A stretch of 64,000 bases of DNA. It comes from an uncultured Corynebacterium sp. (lineage in GTDB: Bacteria > Actinomycetota > Actinomycetes > Mycobacteriales > Mycobacteriaceae). The translations under genes and the position numbers were made by a program. Positions 46,204 through 55,348 of this stretch are shown in pieces. Numbering within the stretch: position 1 is the stretch's first letter; every line of letters starts with the position of its first letter. The stretch is taken from NCBI GenBank assembly GCA_943913645.1, contig CALTYZ010000008.1, forward strand, positions 32,318 to 96,317, written 5' to 3'. The notes under the pieces are model-generated. The model was not told the DNA's origin, did no database searches, and saw nothing but the letters and a program-made list of their open reading frames with translations.

Positions 46204-47676
46204 ATGGTGCAAGTACCTCCACTACCGGTTGTGCCCGGCAAGATTATTGCCGTGCATGTTGCTTTTGAGTCGCGTGCCGCCCAACGTGGCAGGCGACCAA
46301 AGCAACCCTCATATTTTTTGAAAGCAACCAGCTCACTGGCTGGAACGCAGAGCGAAGTAGTTCGTCCTCAGGGCTGCGAGCTCCTCGCTTTCGAGGGTGA
46401 AATCGCACTCATTATCGGTAAGGCTGCACACCGTGTGCCGGTGGAAAAGGCGTGGGATCACGTCGCCTGGGTGACCGCTTCGAACGATCTAGGCATATAC
46501 GATTACCGCGCGCAGGATAAGGGCTCCAACACCAGATCGAAATCGCGCGATGGTTATACCCCCATCGGGCCTGAACTGATCGATGCCCGCGCTGTCGGCC
46601 CAGACGCATTCCGGATCCGCACCTGGGTAAACAATGAGCTCGTGCAGGAGGGCACCACCTCCGAAGATGACCTCATCTTCTCGCTGCCGCAGTTCGTTGC
46701 GGACCTATCTCAGCACATGACGCTTGCAGAGGGCGACATTATTCTCACTGGCACCCCGGCTGGATCCACCGTTATCGTTCCGGGTGATGTGGTTGAAGTT
46801 GAGGTCGACGCACCGCACGCCGAGGGCAGCCCAACATCGGGACGACTGATAACCACCGTCGTCGAGGGGCCGGGCGACTTTGATGCATTGATAGGCATGC
46901 TGCCCTCGATTGACGATAAGCAGCGCGAGGATGCCTACGGCAGCCGCGCTGCAGCTGGCCTTCCTGAGAACCCAAACGCAATCAGTGAGCAGCTGCGAGA
47001 AAAGCTCATGCAGGCCCCCACCGCGGGCCTGTCCGCAGAGCTCCGCAACCGCGGGCTCAACCAAGTCGTCATCGAGGGTGTGTTCCCGCAGGACCCAGCC
47101 ACAAAGATGGTGGGACCAGCACGTACGCTGCGCTTTGTACCTGAACGCGAAGACCTGTTCAAGTCACACGGTGGCGGCTACAACGCGCAAAAACGGGCCT
47201 TTGACAGCCTGCGGGAGGGTGAAGTGCTGGTCATCGAGGCACGGCGTGGCGCCGAATCTGGCACCCTGGGTGACATTCTCGCCCTGCGCGCCCGTCACTT
47301 GGGGGCAGCTGGTGTGGTCACCGACGGCTGTGTGCGTGACTACGCTGCGGTCAAAGAGATCGGGCTGCCTGTGTTTACGCAGGGGCCGCACCCCGCAGTC
47401 TTGGGCCGACGTCACGTACCGTGGGATGCCGATATTGCCGTGGCATGCGGCAACGCCACGGTAGTGCCGGGTGACATCATCGTCGGCGACTCGGATGGTG
47501 TGGTTGTCATTCCCCGTGACATCGCTGAAGAGGTCGCGGATAAGGCACTGGCCAAAGAACGTGAGGACGAGTGGGTCGCCGAGCAGATCGCGGCGGGCGC
47601 CAAGCTTGACGGCATGTTCCCGCCCACGGGAGAAAACCGCACGGCCTATGAACGCTACGCTGGGGGCGAGCAGTGA
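46204..47676 (+). CDS. Fusion of FAH-type isomerase/decarboxylase with an RraA/HMG-aldolase-type domain
   Basis: 490 residues. Residues 10-230 are an FAH domain like one half of HpaG: metal ligands E64/E66 in FEGEIAL and D95 in SNDLG, with ILTGTPAGSTV near 182. Residues 255-490 are an RraA/4-hydroxy-4-methyl-2-oxoglutarate-aldolase-type domain: SGTLGD at 352-357 and the R378-D379 pair in TDGCVRDY; such proteins often decarboxylate oxaloacetate. The gene opens the hpa operon, so it probably isomerises and decarboxylates the HpaE product. E. coli HpaG has two FAH repeats instead. The ATG has AAAGGAG before it. Confidence 0.85.
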   Translation: MVQVPPLPVVPGKIIAVHVAFESRAAQRGRRPKQPSYFLKATSSLAGTQSEVVRPQGCELLAFEGEIALIIGKAAHRVPVEKAWDHVAWVTASNDLGIYDYRAQDKGSNTRSKSRDGYTPIGPELIDARAVGPDAFRIRTWVNNELVQEGTTSEDDLIFSLPQFVADLSQHMTLAEGDIILTGTPAGSTVIVPGDVVEVEVDAPHAEGSPTSGRLITTVVEGPGDFDALIGMLPSIDDKQREDAYGSRAAAGLPENPNAISEQLREKLMQAPTAGLSAELRNRGLNQVVIEGVFPQDPATKMVGPARTLRFVPEREDLFKSHGGGYNAQKRAFDSLREGEVLVIEARRGAESGTLGDILALRARHLGAAGVVTDGCVRDYAAVKEIGLPVFTQGPHPAVLGRRHVPWDADIAVACGNATVVPGDIIVGDSDGVVVIPRDIAEEVADKALAKEREDEWVAEQIAAGAKLDGMFPPTGENRTAYERYAGGEQ

Positions 47677-48362
47677 CTGTGGTTGAGACGCATACTCCGC
47701 CTGCGAAATCCAAGGCGGAGTTGTCCTACGACTGGATTCGCGAGCGCATCCGCGTGCGCGATTTCGAACCCGGTTATCGCCTTGTGCTTTCGCAAATCGC
47801 CGATGAGCTTGACGTGAGCGTGGTGCCGGTGCGCGAGGCAATCCGCCAGCTCGAGGCGGAGGGGCTAGTCACCTACGAGCACAACGTCGGCGCTCGCGTC
47901 TCCGAGCTCAACCGCCGCTCCTATTACGAACTTATGGAGTCGGTAGCGGTGCTCGAGGCGGCAGCTACCGCGCTTTCGGCGCCCTTGCTTGAAGACGTTG
48001 CCCTGCACCGCGCCCACGCCCTCAACGAAGACATGCGCGTGCTTCTTAGTGACTTCGACCCAGTGGAGTTCACCAGGCTCAACCAGGAGTTTCACCAGAC
48101 ACTGTTCTCGGCGTGTCCGAATCAGCGTCTGGTGTCGCTCGTGCACCGGGAGTGGGAAGAACTCGACCGCTACCGGGTGTCGACATTTCGCTACGTTCCC
48201 GAGCGTGCGGAGGCGTCGGTTGCCGAACATGACCAGCTCGTATCCCTCATCGTCGCCAACGCGTCACCGCACGTCATCGAGGACATAGCCCGCAACCATC
48301 GACTGAAGACCAAAGACGCCTATAAACACAGTTCTCACCGTTTGACCTCAAAGGAGAAATAG
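47673..48362 (+). CDS. GntR-family regulator (FCD type) of the hpa operon
   Basis: 229 residues. N-terminal winged helix: SYDWIRERIRVRDFEPGYRLVLSQIADELDVSVVPVREAIRQLEAEGLV, the FadR/GntR DNA-reading pattern. C-terminal FCD helical effector domain with the metal/ligand residues FTRLNQEFHQTLF and ASVAEHDQLVS. The GTG at 47673 overlaps the fusion gene stop (GTGA). Being encoded inside the operon suggests autoregulation; the ligand is probably an aromatic acid or pathway intermediate. Confidence 0.9.
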   Translation: MTVVETHTPPAKSKAELSYDWIRERIRVRDFEPGYRLVLSQIADELDVSVVPVREAIRQLEAEGLVTYEHNVGARVSELNRRSYYELMESVAVLEAAATALSAPLLEDVALHRAHALNEDMRVLLSDFDPVEFTRLNQEFHQTLFSACPNQRLVSLVHREWEELDRYRVSTFRYVPERAEASVAEHDQLVSLIVANASPHVIEDIARNHRLKTKDAYKHSSHRLTSKEK

Positions 48363-48367
48363 ACACC

Positions 48368-49867
48368 ATGGCCAAGCCGAACAACCTGCCCGATAAGATC
48401 TTGCACTACATCAACGGGGAATTCGTTTCCTCGATCGACGGTGACGAATTCGATGTCATCGACCCAGTGACCAACCAGCCATACATCAAAGCGGCATCCG
48501 GAAAGCCTGAGGACATTGATGCTGCGGTCGCGGCCGCGAAGGCTGCGTTTGCGGACGGAGAGTGGTCCAAGGCGTTGCCGCGCCAGCGTGCTCGAGTGCT
48601 GCACAAAATCGCAGACATTGTGGAAACCCGAAACGACACACTGGCCGAATGGGAATCGTTCGACTCCGGCCTGCCAATCTCACAGGCGAAAGGCCAAGCA
48701 GCGCGCGCAGCAGAGAATTTCCGCTTCTTCGCGGATCTCATCGTCGCCCAAACCGATGACGCTTTCAAGGTGCCGGGCCGCCAAATCAACTACGTGAACC
48801 GGAAACCGATCGGCGTGGCCGGTCTCATCACCCCGTGGAACACCCCGTTCATGCTTGAGTCGTGGAAGTTGGCGCCGGCCATTGCCACTGGTAACTGCGT
48901 TGTGCTCAAGCCAGCTGAGTTCACCCCACTGTCCGCGCAGCTGTGGGCCGGCATCTTCGAAGAGGCTGGCCTGCCTAAAGGGGTGTTCAACCTGGTCAAC
49001 GGCTTCGGCGAAGAAGGTTTTGCGGGTGACCCGCTGGTGAAACACCCAGACGTGCCGCTGATCTCTTTTACTGGCGAGTCCCGTACCGGCCAGATCATCT
49101 TCGCCAACGCGGCCCCATACCTCAAAGGATTATCCATGGAGCTCGGCGGCAAATCCCCGGCAGTGGTGTTCGAAGACGCCGACTTGGACATCGCTATTGA
49201 CGCCACCATTTTCGGCGTGTTTTCGCTCAACGGTGAGCGCTGCACCGCCGGCTCTCGCATCCTGGTGCAGCGCTCAATCTATGACGAATTCGTCGAGCGC
49301 TACGCTGCCCAAGCCTCCCGAGTGAAAGTGGGATTGCCGTCTGACCCAACCACCGAAGTCGGTGCGCTGGTCCACCCGGAGCACTACGACAAGGTGATGA
49401 GCTATATCGAAATTGGTAAGCAGGAAGCTCGCCTGGTGGCTGGCGGCGGACGCCCGGAGGGGTTCGACGAGGGAAACTTCGTTGCTCCCACCGTCTTTGT
49501 TGACGTAGCACCCGATGCCCGTATCTTCCAGGAAGAGATCTTCGGCCCGGTTGTGGCTATCACACCGTTTGATACCGAAGAAGAAGCGCTGGAGCTGGCA
49601 AACAACACGAGCTACGGGCTGGCTGCCTACATCTGGACATCCGACCTGCAGCGCGCCCACAACTTCGCCCAGAACGTCGAAGCCGGCATGGTGTGGATGA
49701 ACTCGAACAACGTACGCGACCTGCGCACCCCCTTCGGCGGTGTGAAGGCCTCCGGCCTCGGCCACGAGGGTGGCTACCGCTCCATCGATTTCTACACGGA
49801 CCAGCAAGCCGTGCACGTCAACCTGGGGGAGGTACACAACCCAGTCTTCGGCAAACAGCAGCCGTAG
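48368..49867 (+). CDS. hpaE: 5-carboxymethyl-2-hydroxymuconate semialdehyde dehydrogenase
   Basis: 499 residues, ALDH superfamily. LITPWNTPFMLESWKLAPA, the Glu motif LSMELGGKSPA and the catalytic Cys in NGERCTAGSR are intact. FEEEIFGPVV-like FQEEIFGPVVAITPF follows. Between the GntR regulator and hpaD, it fits the NAD-dependent oxidation of the ring-cleavage semialdehyde in the homoprotocatechuate pathway. AAAGGAG of the ribosome site overlaps the regulator's stop. Confidence 0.92.
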   Translation: MAKPNNLPDKILHYINGEFVSSIDGDEFDVIDPVTNQPYIKAASGKPEDIDAAVAAAKAAFADGEWSKALPRQRARVLHKIADIVETRNDTLAEWESFDSGLPISQAKGQAARAAENFRFFADLIVAQTDDAFKVPGRQINYVNRKPIGVAGLITPWNTPFMLESWKLAPAIATGNCVVLKPAEFTPLSAQLWAGIFEEAGLPKGVFNLVNGFGEEGFAGDPLVKHPDVPLISFTGESRTGQIIFANAAPYLKGLSMELGGKSPAVVFEDADLDIAIDATIFGVFSLNGERCTAGSRILVQRSIYDEFVERYAAQASRVKVGLPSDPTTEVGALVHPEHYDKVMSYIEIGKQEARLVAGGGRPEGFDEGNFVAPTVFVDVAPDARIFQEEIFGPVVAITPFDTEEEALELANNTSYGLAAYIWTSDLQRAHNFAQNVEAGMVWMNSNNVRDLRTPFGGVKASGLGHEGGYRSIDFYTDQQAVHVNLGEVHNPVFGKQQP

Positions 49868-49935
49868 AGCATCAAGACACCCGCCACCATCCAACACAGC
49901 ATCTGAGACAGCACCCGACAAGGAGCCCCTGCGAA

Positions 49936-51018
49936 ATGACCGCCCAAGCCCCCGATATCCTGCGCTGCGCCTACATGGAGATCATTGTTACCGACCTTGC
50001 CGAGTCCCGCCGCTTCTACGTGGACACTCTCGGCTTGGTGGTCACCTACGAAGACGATGAAAGCATCTACCTGCGCACATTCGAAGAATTCATCCACCAC
50101 AATCTCGTTCTTCGCCAAGGCGACGAGGCTGCGGTTGCCGCGTTCTCCTACCGCGTACGTGCGCCGGAAGACCTGGATCTTGCCGTGGCGTTCTACCAAG
50201 AGCGCGGCTGCCGCGTCGAGCGCAACCCGCACGGTTTTGTCCGCGGCATCGGCGACTCCGTGCGGGTTATGGACCCACTTGGTTTCCCATACGAATTCTT
50301 CCACGACGTGGAGCACGTCGAGCGCCTTGCCTGGGCTTATGACGCACACATCCCAGGTGCGCTGGTACGCCTAGACCACTTCAACCAGATCACTCCGGAT
50401 GTTCCCTCCGCGGTGGACTACATGGAAGATCTCGGCTTCCGGATCACGGAGGACATCCGTGACGCGGAAGGTACCGTCTACGCCGCATGGATGCGTCGCA
50501 AAGCAACTGTGCACGATACTGCAATGACCGGCGGCGACGGCCCGCGCATGCACCACATTGCGTTTGCTACGCACGAAAAGCACAACATCATTGCGATCTG
50601 TGACAAACTCGGCGCGCTGCGCGAGTCTGATCGCATCGAGCGTGGCCCCGGGCGCCACGGCGTGTCGAATGCGTACTACCTCTACCTGCGCGACCCGGAC
50701 GGCCACCGGGTGGAAATCTACACCCAGGATTACTACACCGGCGACCCAGACAACCCGGTAGTGACCTGGGATGTGCACGACAACCAGCGCCGCGACTGGT
50801 GGGGCACACCGGTCGTGCCGTCGTGGTACACCGACGGTTCACGGGTTCTCGACCTCGACGGCAAGGTCGTGGAACTGACCACACGCACCGACAAGTCCGA
50901 AATGGAAGAAACGATCGGCGCCGACGGCTTTTCCTACACCCGACCGGAGGATGCAGATGAAAAAGGCGACATGCCGGAGTGGAAACAAGGCGAATACAAA
51001 CTCGGACACAGTCTTTAA
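49936..51018 (+). CDS. hpaD: Homoprotocatechuate 2,3-dioxygenase (extradiol, VOC fold)
   Basis: 360 residues, very like the Brevibacterium fuscum and Arthrobacter enzymes. Metal ligands H148 (LDHFN), H207 (MHHIAF) and E260 (HRVEIYTQ) correspond with a constant offset of seven to H155, H214 and E267 of the B. fuscum enzyme; the acid-base H193 (VHDT) and Y250 (the second Tyr in YYLYL) also match. It cleaves 3,4-dihydroxyphenylacetate at the 2,3 bond with Fe or Mn. ATG 49936 with AAGGAG upstream; the longer frame overlaps hpaE. Confidence 0.96.
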   Translation: MTAQAPDILRCAYMEIIVTDLAESRRFYVDTLGLVVTYEDDESIYLRTFEEFIHHNLVLRQGDEAAVAAFSYRVRAPEDLDLAVAFYQERGCRVERNPHGFVRGIGDSVRVMDPLGFPYEFFHDVEHVERLAWAYDAHIPGALVRLDHFNQITPDVPSAVDYMEDLGFRITEDIRDAEGTVYAAWMRRKATVHDTAMTGGDGPRMHHIAFATHEKHNIIAICDKLGALRESDRIERGPGRHGVSNAYYLYLRDPDGHRVEIYTQDYYTGDPDNPVVTWDVHDNQRRDWWGTPVVPSWYTDGSRVLDLDGKVVELTTRTDKSEMEETIGADGFSYTRPEDADEKGDMPEWKQGEYKLGHSL

Positions 51019-51042
51019 AAAAGTTGAGGAGGGGATTGATCC

Positions 51043-51828
51043 ATGTTGGACAAGGACACGATTCGGTCAATCGCTGACGAGCTCGCCGCGGCAGAAGCCA
51101 ACCGCTCAATGGTTCCGCTGCTCACCGCCCGCTATTCCGCGATGGAGGTCGAAGACAGCTACGCGGTGCAGGCTGAATGGGTGCGCCGCGGGCAGGAGGC
51201 TGGCCGCCGGCTTGTAGGCCACAAAATCGGCCTGACATCTAAAGTGATGCAGGAAGCCACCGGGATCACCGAGCCCGATTACGGTGCGATATTCGCAGAC
51301 ATGGTGTATGAAAACGGTGCGCACATCGAGTGCAACAAGTTTTCTAATGTCCGCATCGAAGTAGAACTTGCGTTCGTTTTAGACAAAGACCTCAGTGGAC
51401 CTGACACCACCATTTTCGACGTCCTTGAGGCCACGAAGTACGTGGTGCCGGCACTAGAAATCCTGTCGTCGCGCATTGAGATGCAAGGGCGCACCATCGT
51501 TGACACGATCGCCGACAACGCCGCGATGGGCGCGATGGTCTACGGGGGCAACCCGGTGGCCCCGGATGCTGTTGATCTGCGCTGGTGCTCCGCGTTGCTG
51601 TATCGCAACGAAGCGATCGAAGATACCGGTGTTGCCGCTGCCGTATTAAACCACCCAGCAATGGGCGTCGCGTGGCTGGCGAACAAACTGCACCAACATG
51701 GCACGGTGTTGCAGGCGGGAGAAATTGTGCTCGCCGGCTCATTTACCAAGCCGATGTGGGTTGAGCCAGGCGACACGGTGCACGCAGACTACAACGAACT
51801 GGGAGCAATTACATGCCGTTTCATTTAA
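51043..51828 (+). CDS. hpaH: 2-oxo-hept-4-ene-1,7-dioate hydratase
   Basis: 261 residues of the MhpD/HpaH hydratase family, related to the FAH fold. GHKIGLTSKVMQEATGITEPDYGAI and RIEVELAFVL carry the metal-binding Glu residues. EILSSRIEM and IADNAAMGAMVYGG follow, and WVEPGDTVHADYNELG is at the end. It hydrates the decarboxylated intermediate before the aldolase. GAGGAGGG lies just upstream of the ATG, and hpaI overlaps its end by 16 bases. Confidence 0.94.
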   Translation: MLDKDTIRSIADELAAAEANRSMVPLLTARYSAMEVEDSYAVQAEWVRRGQEAGRRLVGHKIGLTSKVMQEATGITEPDYGAIFADMVYENGAHIECNKFSNVRIEVELAFVLDKDLSGPDTTIFDVLEATKYVVPALEILSSRIEMQGRTIVDTIADNAAMGAMVYGGNPVAPDAVDLRWCSALLYRNEAIEDTGVAAAVLNHPAMGVAWLANKLHQHGTVLQAGEIVLAGSFTKPMWVEPGDTVHADYNELGAITCRFI

Positions 51829-52607
51829 CGTTGCCGGCGACGTTGCCGCAGCGAATCGTTGCTCAGCAACCGCTTGTGGGTGCTTGGGTATCGTCAGGTT
51901 CTGATACCGCCGCCGAGATCATCGCCACAGCAGGCTTTGATTGGGTGCTTATCGACGCAGAGCATTCCCCATATGGGTTGGAAACCGTTACCTCGCTGCT
52001 GCGGGCAACCAACGGCACTGCGGCAACCCCAGTCGTGCGGCTGCCACAGGGCGATACCGCGCTGATCAAACAGTACCTGGATCTAGGCGCGCAAAACCTC
52101 ATGATTCCAATGGTGCACACCGTCGAAGATGCGCAACGCATCGTCGCGGCGATGCACTATCCGCCGCGCGGTGTACGGGGTGTGGGCTCTGCTCTCGCGC
52201 GCTCTTCACGGTGGAATGGGGTTAAGAACTACCTGGCAAATGCATCCGACACGATTAGTCTCACCGTGCAGATCGAATCTGCACAAGCAGTGGAAAACGC
52301 TGCCGAAATCGCCGCTCTTGACGGTGTCGATGCTGTGTTCGTGGGACCTGCCGACCTTGCGGCATCCATGGGTCTGCTCGGACAACCAGCACACCCAGAC
52401 GTCGTGGCAGCTGTGGAGCACACATTTCGCGCCGTGCTTGACGCAGGCAAACCAGTCGGAGTCAACACATTTGACACCACACAGGCGAAGAAATACCTCG
52501 AAGCGGGCGCTTCATTCGTGTGTGTTGGCGCCGATGTGCAACTTCTTGCAAACTCAGCGCGCACCTTGGCGGCAACGTTTGATGACCATCGCAATGGTGC
52601 CAACTAA
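51813..52607 (+). CDS. hpaI: 4-hydroxy-2-oxoheptanedioate aldolase
   Basis: 264 residues, class II HpaI/HpcH aldolase. GFDWVLIDAEHSPYG carries H51, and TPVVRLPQGD carries R76. The metal-binding IESAQAVENA and VFVGPADLAASMG complete the site. It releases pyruvate and succinic semialdehyde. The start overlaps hpaH, indicating coupling. No succinic semialdehyde dehydrogenase is immediately linked, unless the aldehyde dehydrogenase at 57066 can serve. Confidence 0.94.
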   Translation: MPFHLTLPATLPQRIVAQQPLVGAWVSSGSDTAAEIIATAGFDWVLIDAEHSPYGLETVTSLLRATNGTAATPVVRLPQGDTALIKQYLDLGAQNLMIPMVHTVEDAQRIVAAMHYPPRGVRGVGSALARSSRWNGVKNYLANASDTISLTVQIESAQAVENAAEIAALDGVDAVFVGPADLAASMGLLGQPAHPDVVAAVEHTFRAVLDAGKPVGVNTFDTTQAKKYLEAGASFVCVGADVQLLANSARTLAATFDDHRNGAN

Positions 52608-52624
52608 CTCCAAGGAAACAACCA

Positions 52625-52771
52625 ATGCCGAATAGCGAGTTAGTTAGTGAACAAAGTAGAAAAGCGCCTGTAATCTCAACGGAGAGCGGAAGGACGGCTC
52701 GGAGGGCGAAGCGATGCACAATTCTTCTCCAGCAGGCACTGCGACGCCGACAGCGGCGGCGGAGCGGATGA
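52625..52771 (+). other. Short 48-residue open frame after hpaI, probably not a gene
   Basis: The ATG at 52625 has AAGGAA at good spacing and a frame to the TGA at 52769-52771, overlapping the MHS transporter start. The codons (TTA, AGT, AGA, AGG) and an Arg-rich end are unlike the neighbouring genes. It could be a leader frame helping translation of the transporter or a remnant of a longer gene. I see no similarity. Confidence 0.2.
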
Positions 52772-54039
52772 CCCCAGGGTCGCGCAAGGCACTGTTCGCA
52801 GCGGTGACCGGAACTGTCATCGAGTGGTATGACTACGCGTTGTACGGTGCTGCCGCTGGCGTAGTCATCGGCCCGTTATTCTTCCACGGCACCGAAGCTG
52901 GGACCACAATCGCGGCGTTTGCCACCTTCGCCGTCGGGTTTGTTGCCAGGCCGCTCGGGGGTCTGTTGGTTGGTTACCTCGGTGACCGGTACGGGCGTCG
53001 GCTGGCGATGCTGCTCACCATGTTGATGATGGCGGTGGCCACCGTCGGCATTGGACTGTTGCCCACAGCACAGTCCATCGGCGTGCTAGCACCGGTTCTT
53101 CTGGTGGCCCTCCGGTTATTGCAAGGCATGGGCGCAGGTGCGGAACTCGCTGGCGCAATGACCATCGTGGCCGAGTTCGCACCTTCCTCGAAACGCGGGC
53201 TATTGACATCTTTTGTACTGGCCACGCCACCGCTTGGCATCTCGTTAGCTACTTTGGCTTTTCTTGGGGTGTCTGCACTCGGCGATCAGGCCCTCATGTC
53301 ATGGGCGTGGCGGGTGCCATTTTTGGCGTCGGCGGTACTGTTCATTTTGGCCATCTGGGTGAGGCGGCAACTCGAAGAGACCCCGGAGTACCTGCTTGCA
53401 CAGCAGCGCGTGCAGGGGCGCGGGGAGCGCGACCGCGTTCCCGTTTCAACGTTGCTCACCAATCACGCACGGGGTTTGTTTTCTGGATTCCTGGCGATGA
53501 CGGGCCACAATGCAGTCAACTACGCACTTGCCGTGTTCGCCATCTCGCTCATGGCCTCCGAGGCAGTTGGGTTGACCCGCAGCGCGGCACTTACTGCGGT
53601 GACATTGGGCTCACTAGTGGGGGTAATCACCACACCAGTCGGCGGATTCTTCAGCGACCGCCTCGGATCCGGACGTACCGTGGCGCTTGGCTCAGCTGCC
53701 GGAGTGGTCACCGCGTACCCAATTTTGCTCATGCTCACCTCCGGCAACGCATTTATCGGAGGTCTCGGGGTTGCGCTTGGTTACGCACTGGTGATCACGT
53801 TCACCGCGGGCGGACAGGGAGCATACCTTGCCAGCCTGTTCCCGCCGCGCGAACGCATGAGCGGGATTGCCCTTGCGCGCGAGTGCAACGGTGCGCTTGT
53901 CGCGGGTTTTACCCCGTTGATGCTGACCTGGCTGCTTGAAATCGGCGGCGGCATTATACTGCCGGCAGTCTACCTAGCCATGTGCTGTGCGCTGTCTATT
54001 CTCGCGGTCGTTATCAGCCCTACCAGCCAGCGCTACTAA
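52714..54039 (+). CDS. MHS-family (MFS) proton symporter, second copy
   Basis: 441 residues, 12 helices. VTGTVIEWYDYALYGAAAGVVIGPLF is the MHS entry motif. GYLGDRYGRRLAM, RLLQGMGAGAELAGAM and APSSKRGL are present; the C-terminal half has FFSDRLGSGRTVALGS and SLFPPRERMSGIALARE. It is only moderately like the first MHS transporter at 44674-46065. It follows hpaI and precedes the 2-hydroxyacid dehydrogenase, so it may import aryl-lactates or hydroxyphenylacetates (inference). Confidence 0.87.
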   Translation: MHNSSPAGTATPTAAAERMTPGSRKALFAAVTGTVIEWYDYALYGAAAGVVIGPLFFHGTEAGTTIAAFATFAVGFVARPLGGLLVGYLGDRYGRRLAMLLTMLMMAVATVGIGLLPTAQSIGVLAPVLLVALRLLQGMGAGAELAGAMTIVAEFAPSSKRGLLTSFVLATPPLGISLATLAFLGVSALGDQALMSWAWRVPFLASAVLFILAIWVRRQLEETPEYLLAQQRVQGRGERDRVPVSTLLTNHARGLFSGFLAMTGHNAVNYALAVFAISLMASEAVGLTRSAALTAVTLGSLVGVITTPVGGFFSDRLGSGRTVALGSAAGVVTAYPILLMLTSGNAFIGGLGVALGYALVITFTAGGQGAYLASLFPPRERMSGIALARECNGALVAGFTPLMLTWLLEIGGGIILPAVYLAMCCALSILAVVISPTSQRY

Positions 54040-54075
54040 ACTCCTAGAACATTCGGCAAGGAAGGAATATGCACC

Positions 54076-55335
54076 GTGGCTCACCTTGAGCGGCGTCTCC
54101 CTGACCCCAAAGAACTTTTCTCCCTGCTTCAGTTCTCATTGCCCACGCTTAACCGGCGTGAAGCCCGCCTCGAACGGGCAGCAGATGTAGAGGATCTGCG
54201 CGCAATCGCGAAACGGCGAACCCCGACCCCTGCGTTTGATTATGTCGACGGGGCAGCAGGAAACGAAGCTACCGCGCGACGGGCGCGCGAGGCATTCGAT
54301 GCTGTTGAACTTGTCCCCAAAGTGCTCAGCCCGACACCCAACATCAACCTAGAGACGACGATCGCTGGACGCCGATCACAACTCCCGTTTGGAATCGCCC
54401 CAACTGGGTTCACGCGTTTTATGCACTCTGAAGGCGAGGACGCCGGCGCAGCGGCCGCGCGCCGGGCAGGCATTCCTTTCTCGCTTTCGACGATGGGAAC
54501 TCGCTCGATCGAAGAAGTCGCCGAGGTGTCTCAAGAAGGGATTCGGTGGTTCCAGCTCTACGTGTGGAAAGACCGCGAAGCATCCTTAGAACTGGTGCAG
54601 CGCGCCTGGGACAGCGGCTTTGACACGCTGCTTGTCACTGTGGATACCCCGGTGGCTGGACAGCGTCTGCGCGATGCGCGCAACGGGATGACAATTCCGC
54701 CGCGGCTCACATTGAAAACCGTTGTGGATGCCTCGTATCGGCCGGAGTGGTGGTTCAACTTCCTGACCACGGATTCGTTGAAGTTCGCCTCGCTGAGCGA
54801 TTCAGCTACGGATCTGCCGACGTTGATCAACGGCATGTTCGACCCGAGCATTTCTCTCCAGGATGTGGAATGGATTCGCTCAGTGTGGCCGGGCAAGCTT
54901 GTGATCAAGGGCATTCTCACCCCGGAAGATGGGCAAAGAATGGTTGCGGTTGGCGCCGATGGTTTGGTTGTTTCAAACCATGGTGGCCGCCAGTTGGATA
55001 AGGCACCCGTCTCTATTCAGGCCTTACCTGCTCTTCGGGAGACGGTTGGGGATGCCACGGAGCTGATCCTTGATTCCGGCGTGCTGCGCGGTAGCGATAT
55101 CATTGCCGCGCTTGGGCTCGGTGCAGATTTCGTGCTCATCGGCCGGGCGTACCTCTATGGCTTGATGGCCGGTGGAGAGCAAGGTGTGCAGCGCGTGATC
55201 AGTATCCTCGAACAGGAGCTGCGGACCACCATGACGCTGATGGGCATTGGTAGTGTGGCCGAGCTGAAGACAAGTGGGCAGGTGAGGCCGCGGTGGAGCC
55301 TCACTGAGCAGGCGGGCGAGAGCTTTTTTGCTTGA
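54076..55335 (+). CDS. FMN-dependent 2-hydroxy-acid dehydrogenase, LldD-like
   Basis: 419 residues. TIM barrel of the L-lactate dehydrogenase / mandelate dehydrogenase / glycolate oxidase family. AFDYVDGAAGNEATARRAR, FGIAPTGFTRFMHSEGE, FQLYVWKDRE and the catalytic VVSNHGGRQLD are intact, with LILDSGVLRGSDIIAALGLGADFVLIGRAYLYGLMAGGEQG at the end. It is close to corynebacterial LldD in length and pattern but lies with aromatic genes, so aryl-lactate or mandelate oxidation is possible. GTG start at 54076 with AAGGAA upstream. Confidence 0.9.
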   Translation: MAHLERRLPDPKELFSLLQFSLPTLNRREARLERAADVEDLRAIAKRRTPTPAFDYVDGAAGNEATARRAREAFDAVELVPKVLSPTPNINLETTIAGRRSQLPFGIAPTGFTRFMHSEGEDAGAAAARRAGIPFSLSTMGTRSIEEVAEVSQEGIRWFQLYVWKDREASLELVQRAWDSGFDTLLVTVDTPVAGQRLRDARNGMTIPPRLTLKTVVDASYRPEWWFNFLTTDSLKFASLSDSATDLPTLINGMFDPSISLQDVEWIRSVWPGKLVIKGILTPEDGQRMVAVGADGLVVSNHGGRQLDKAPVSIQALPALRETVGDATELILDSGVLRGSDIIAALGLGADFVLIGRAYLYGLMAGGEQGVQRVISILEQELRTTMTLMGIGSVAELKTSGQVRPRWSLTEQAGESFFA

Positions 55336-55348
55336 CGACGTCAACGCC

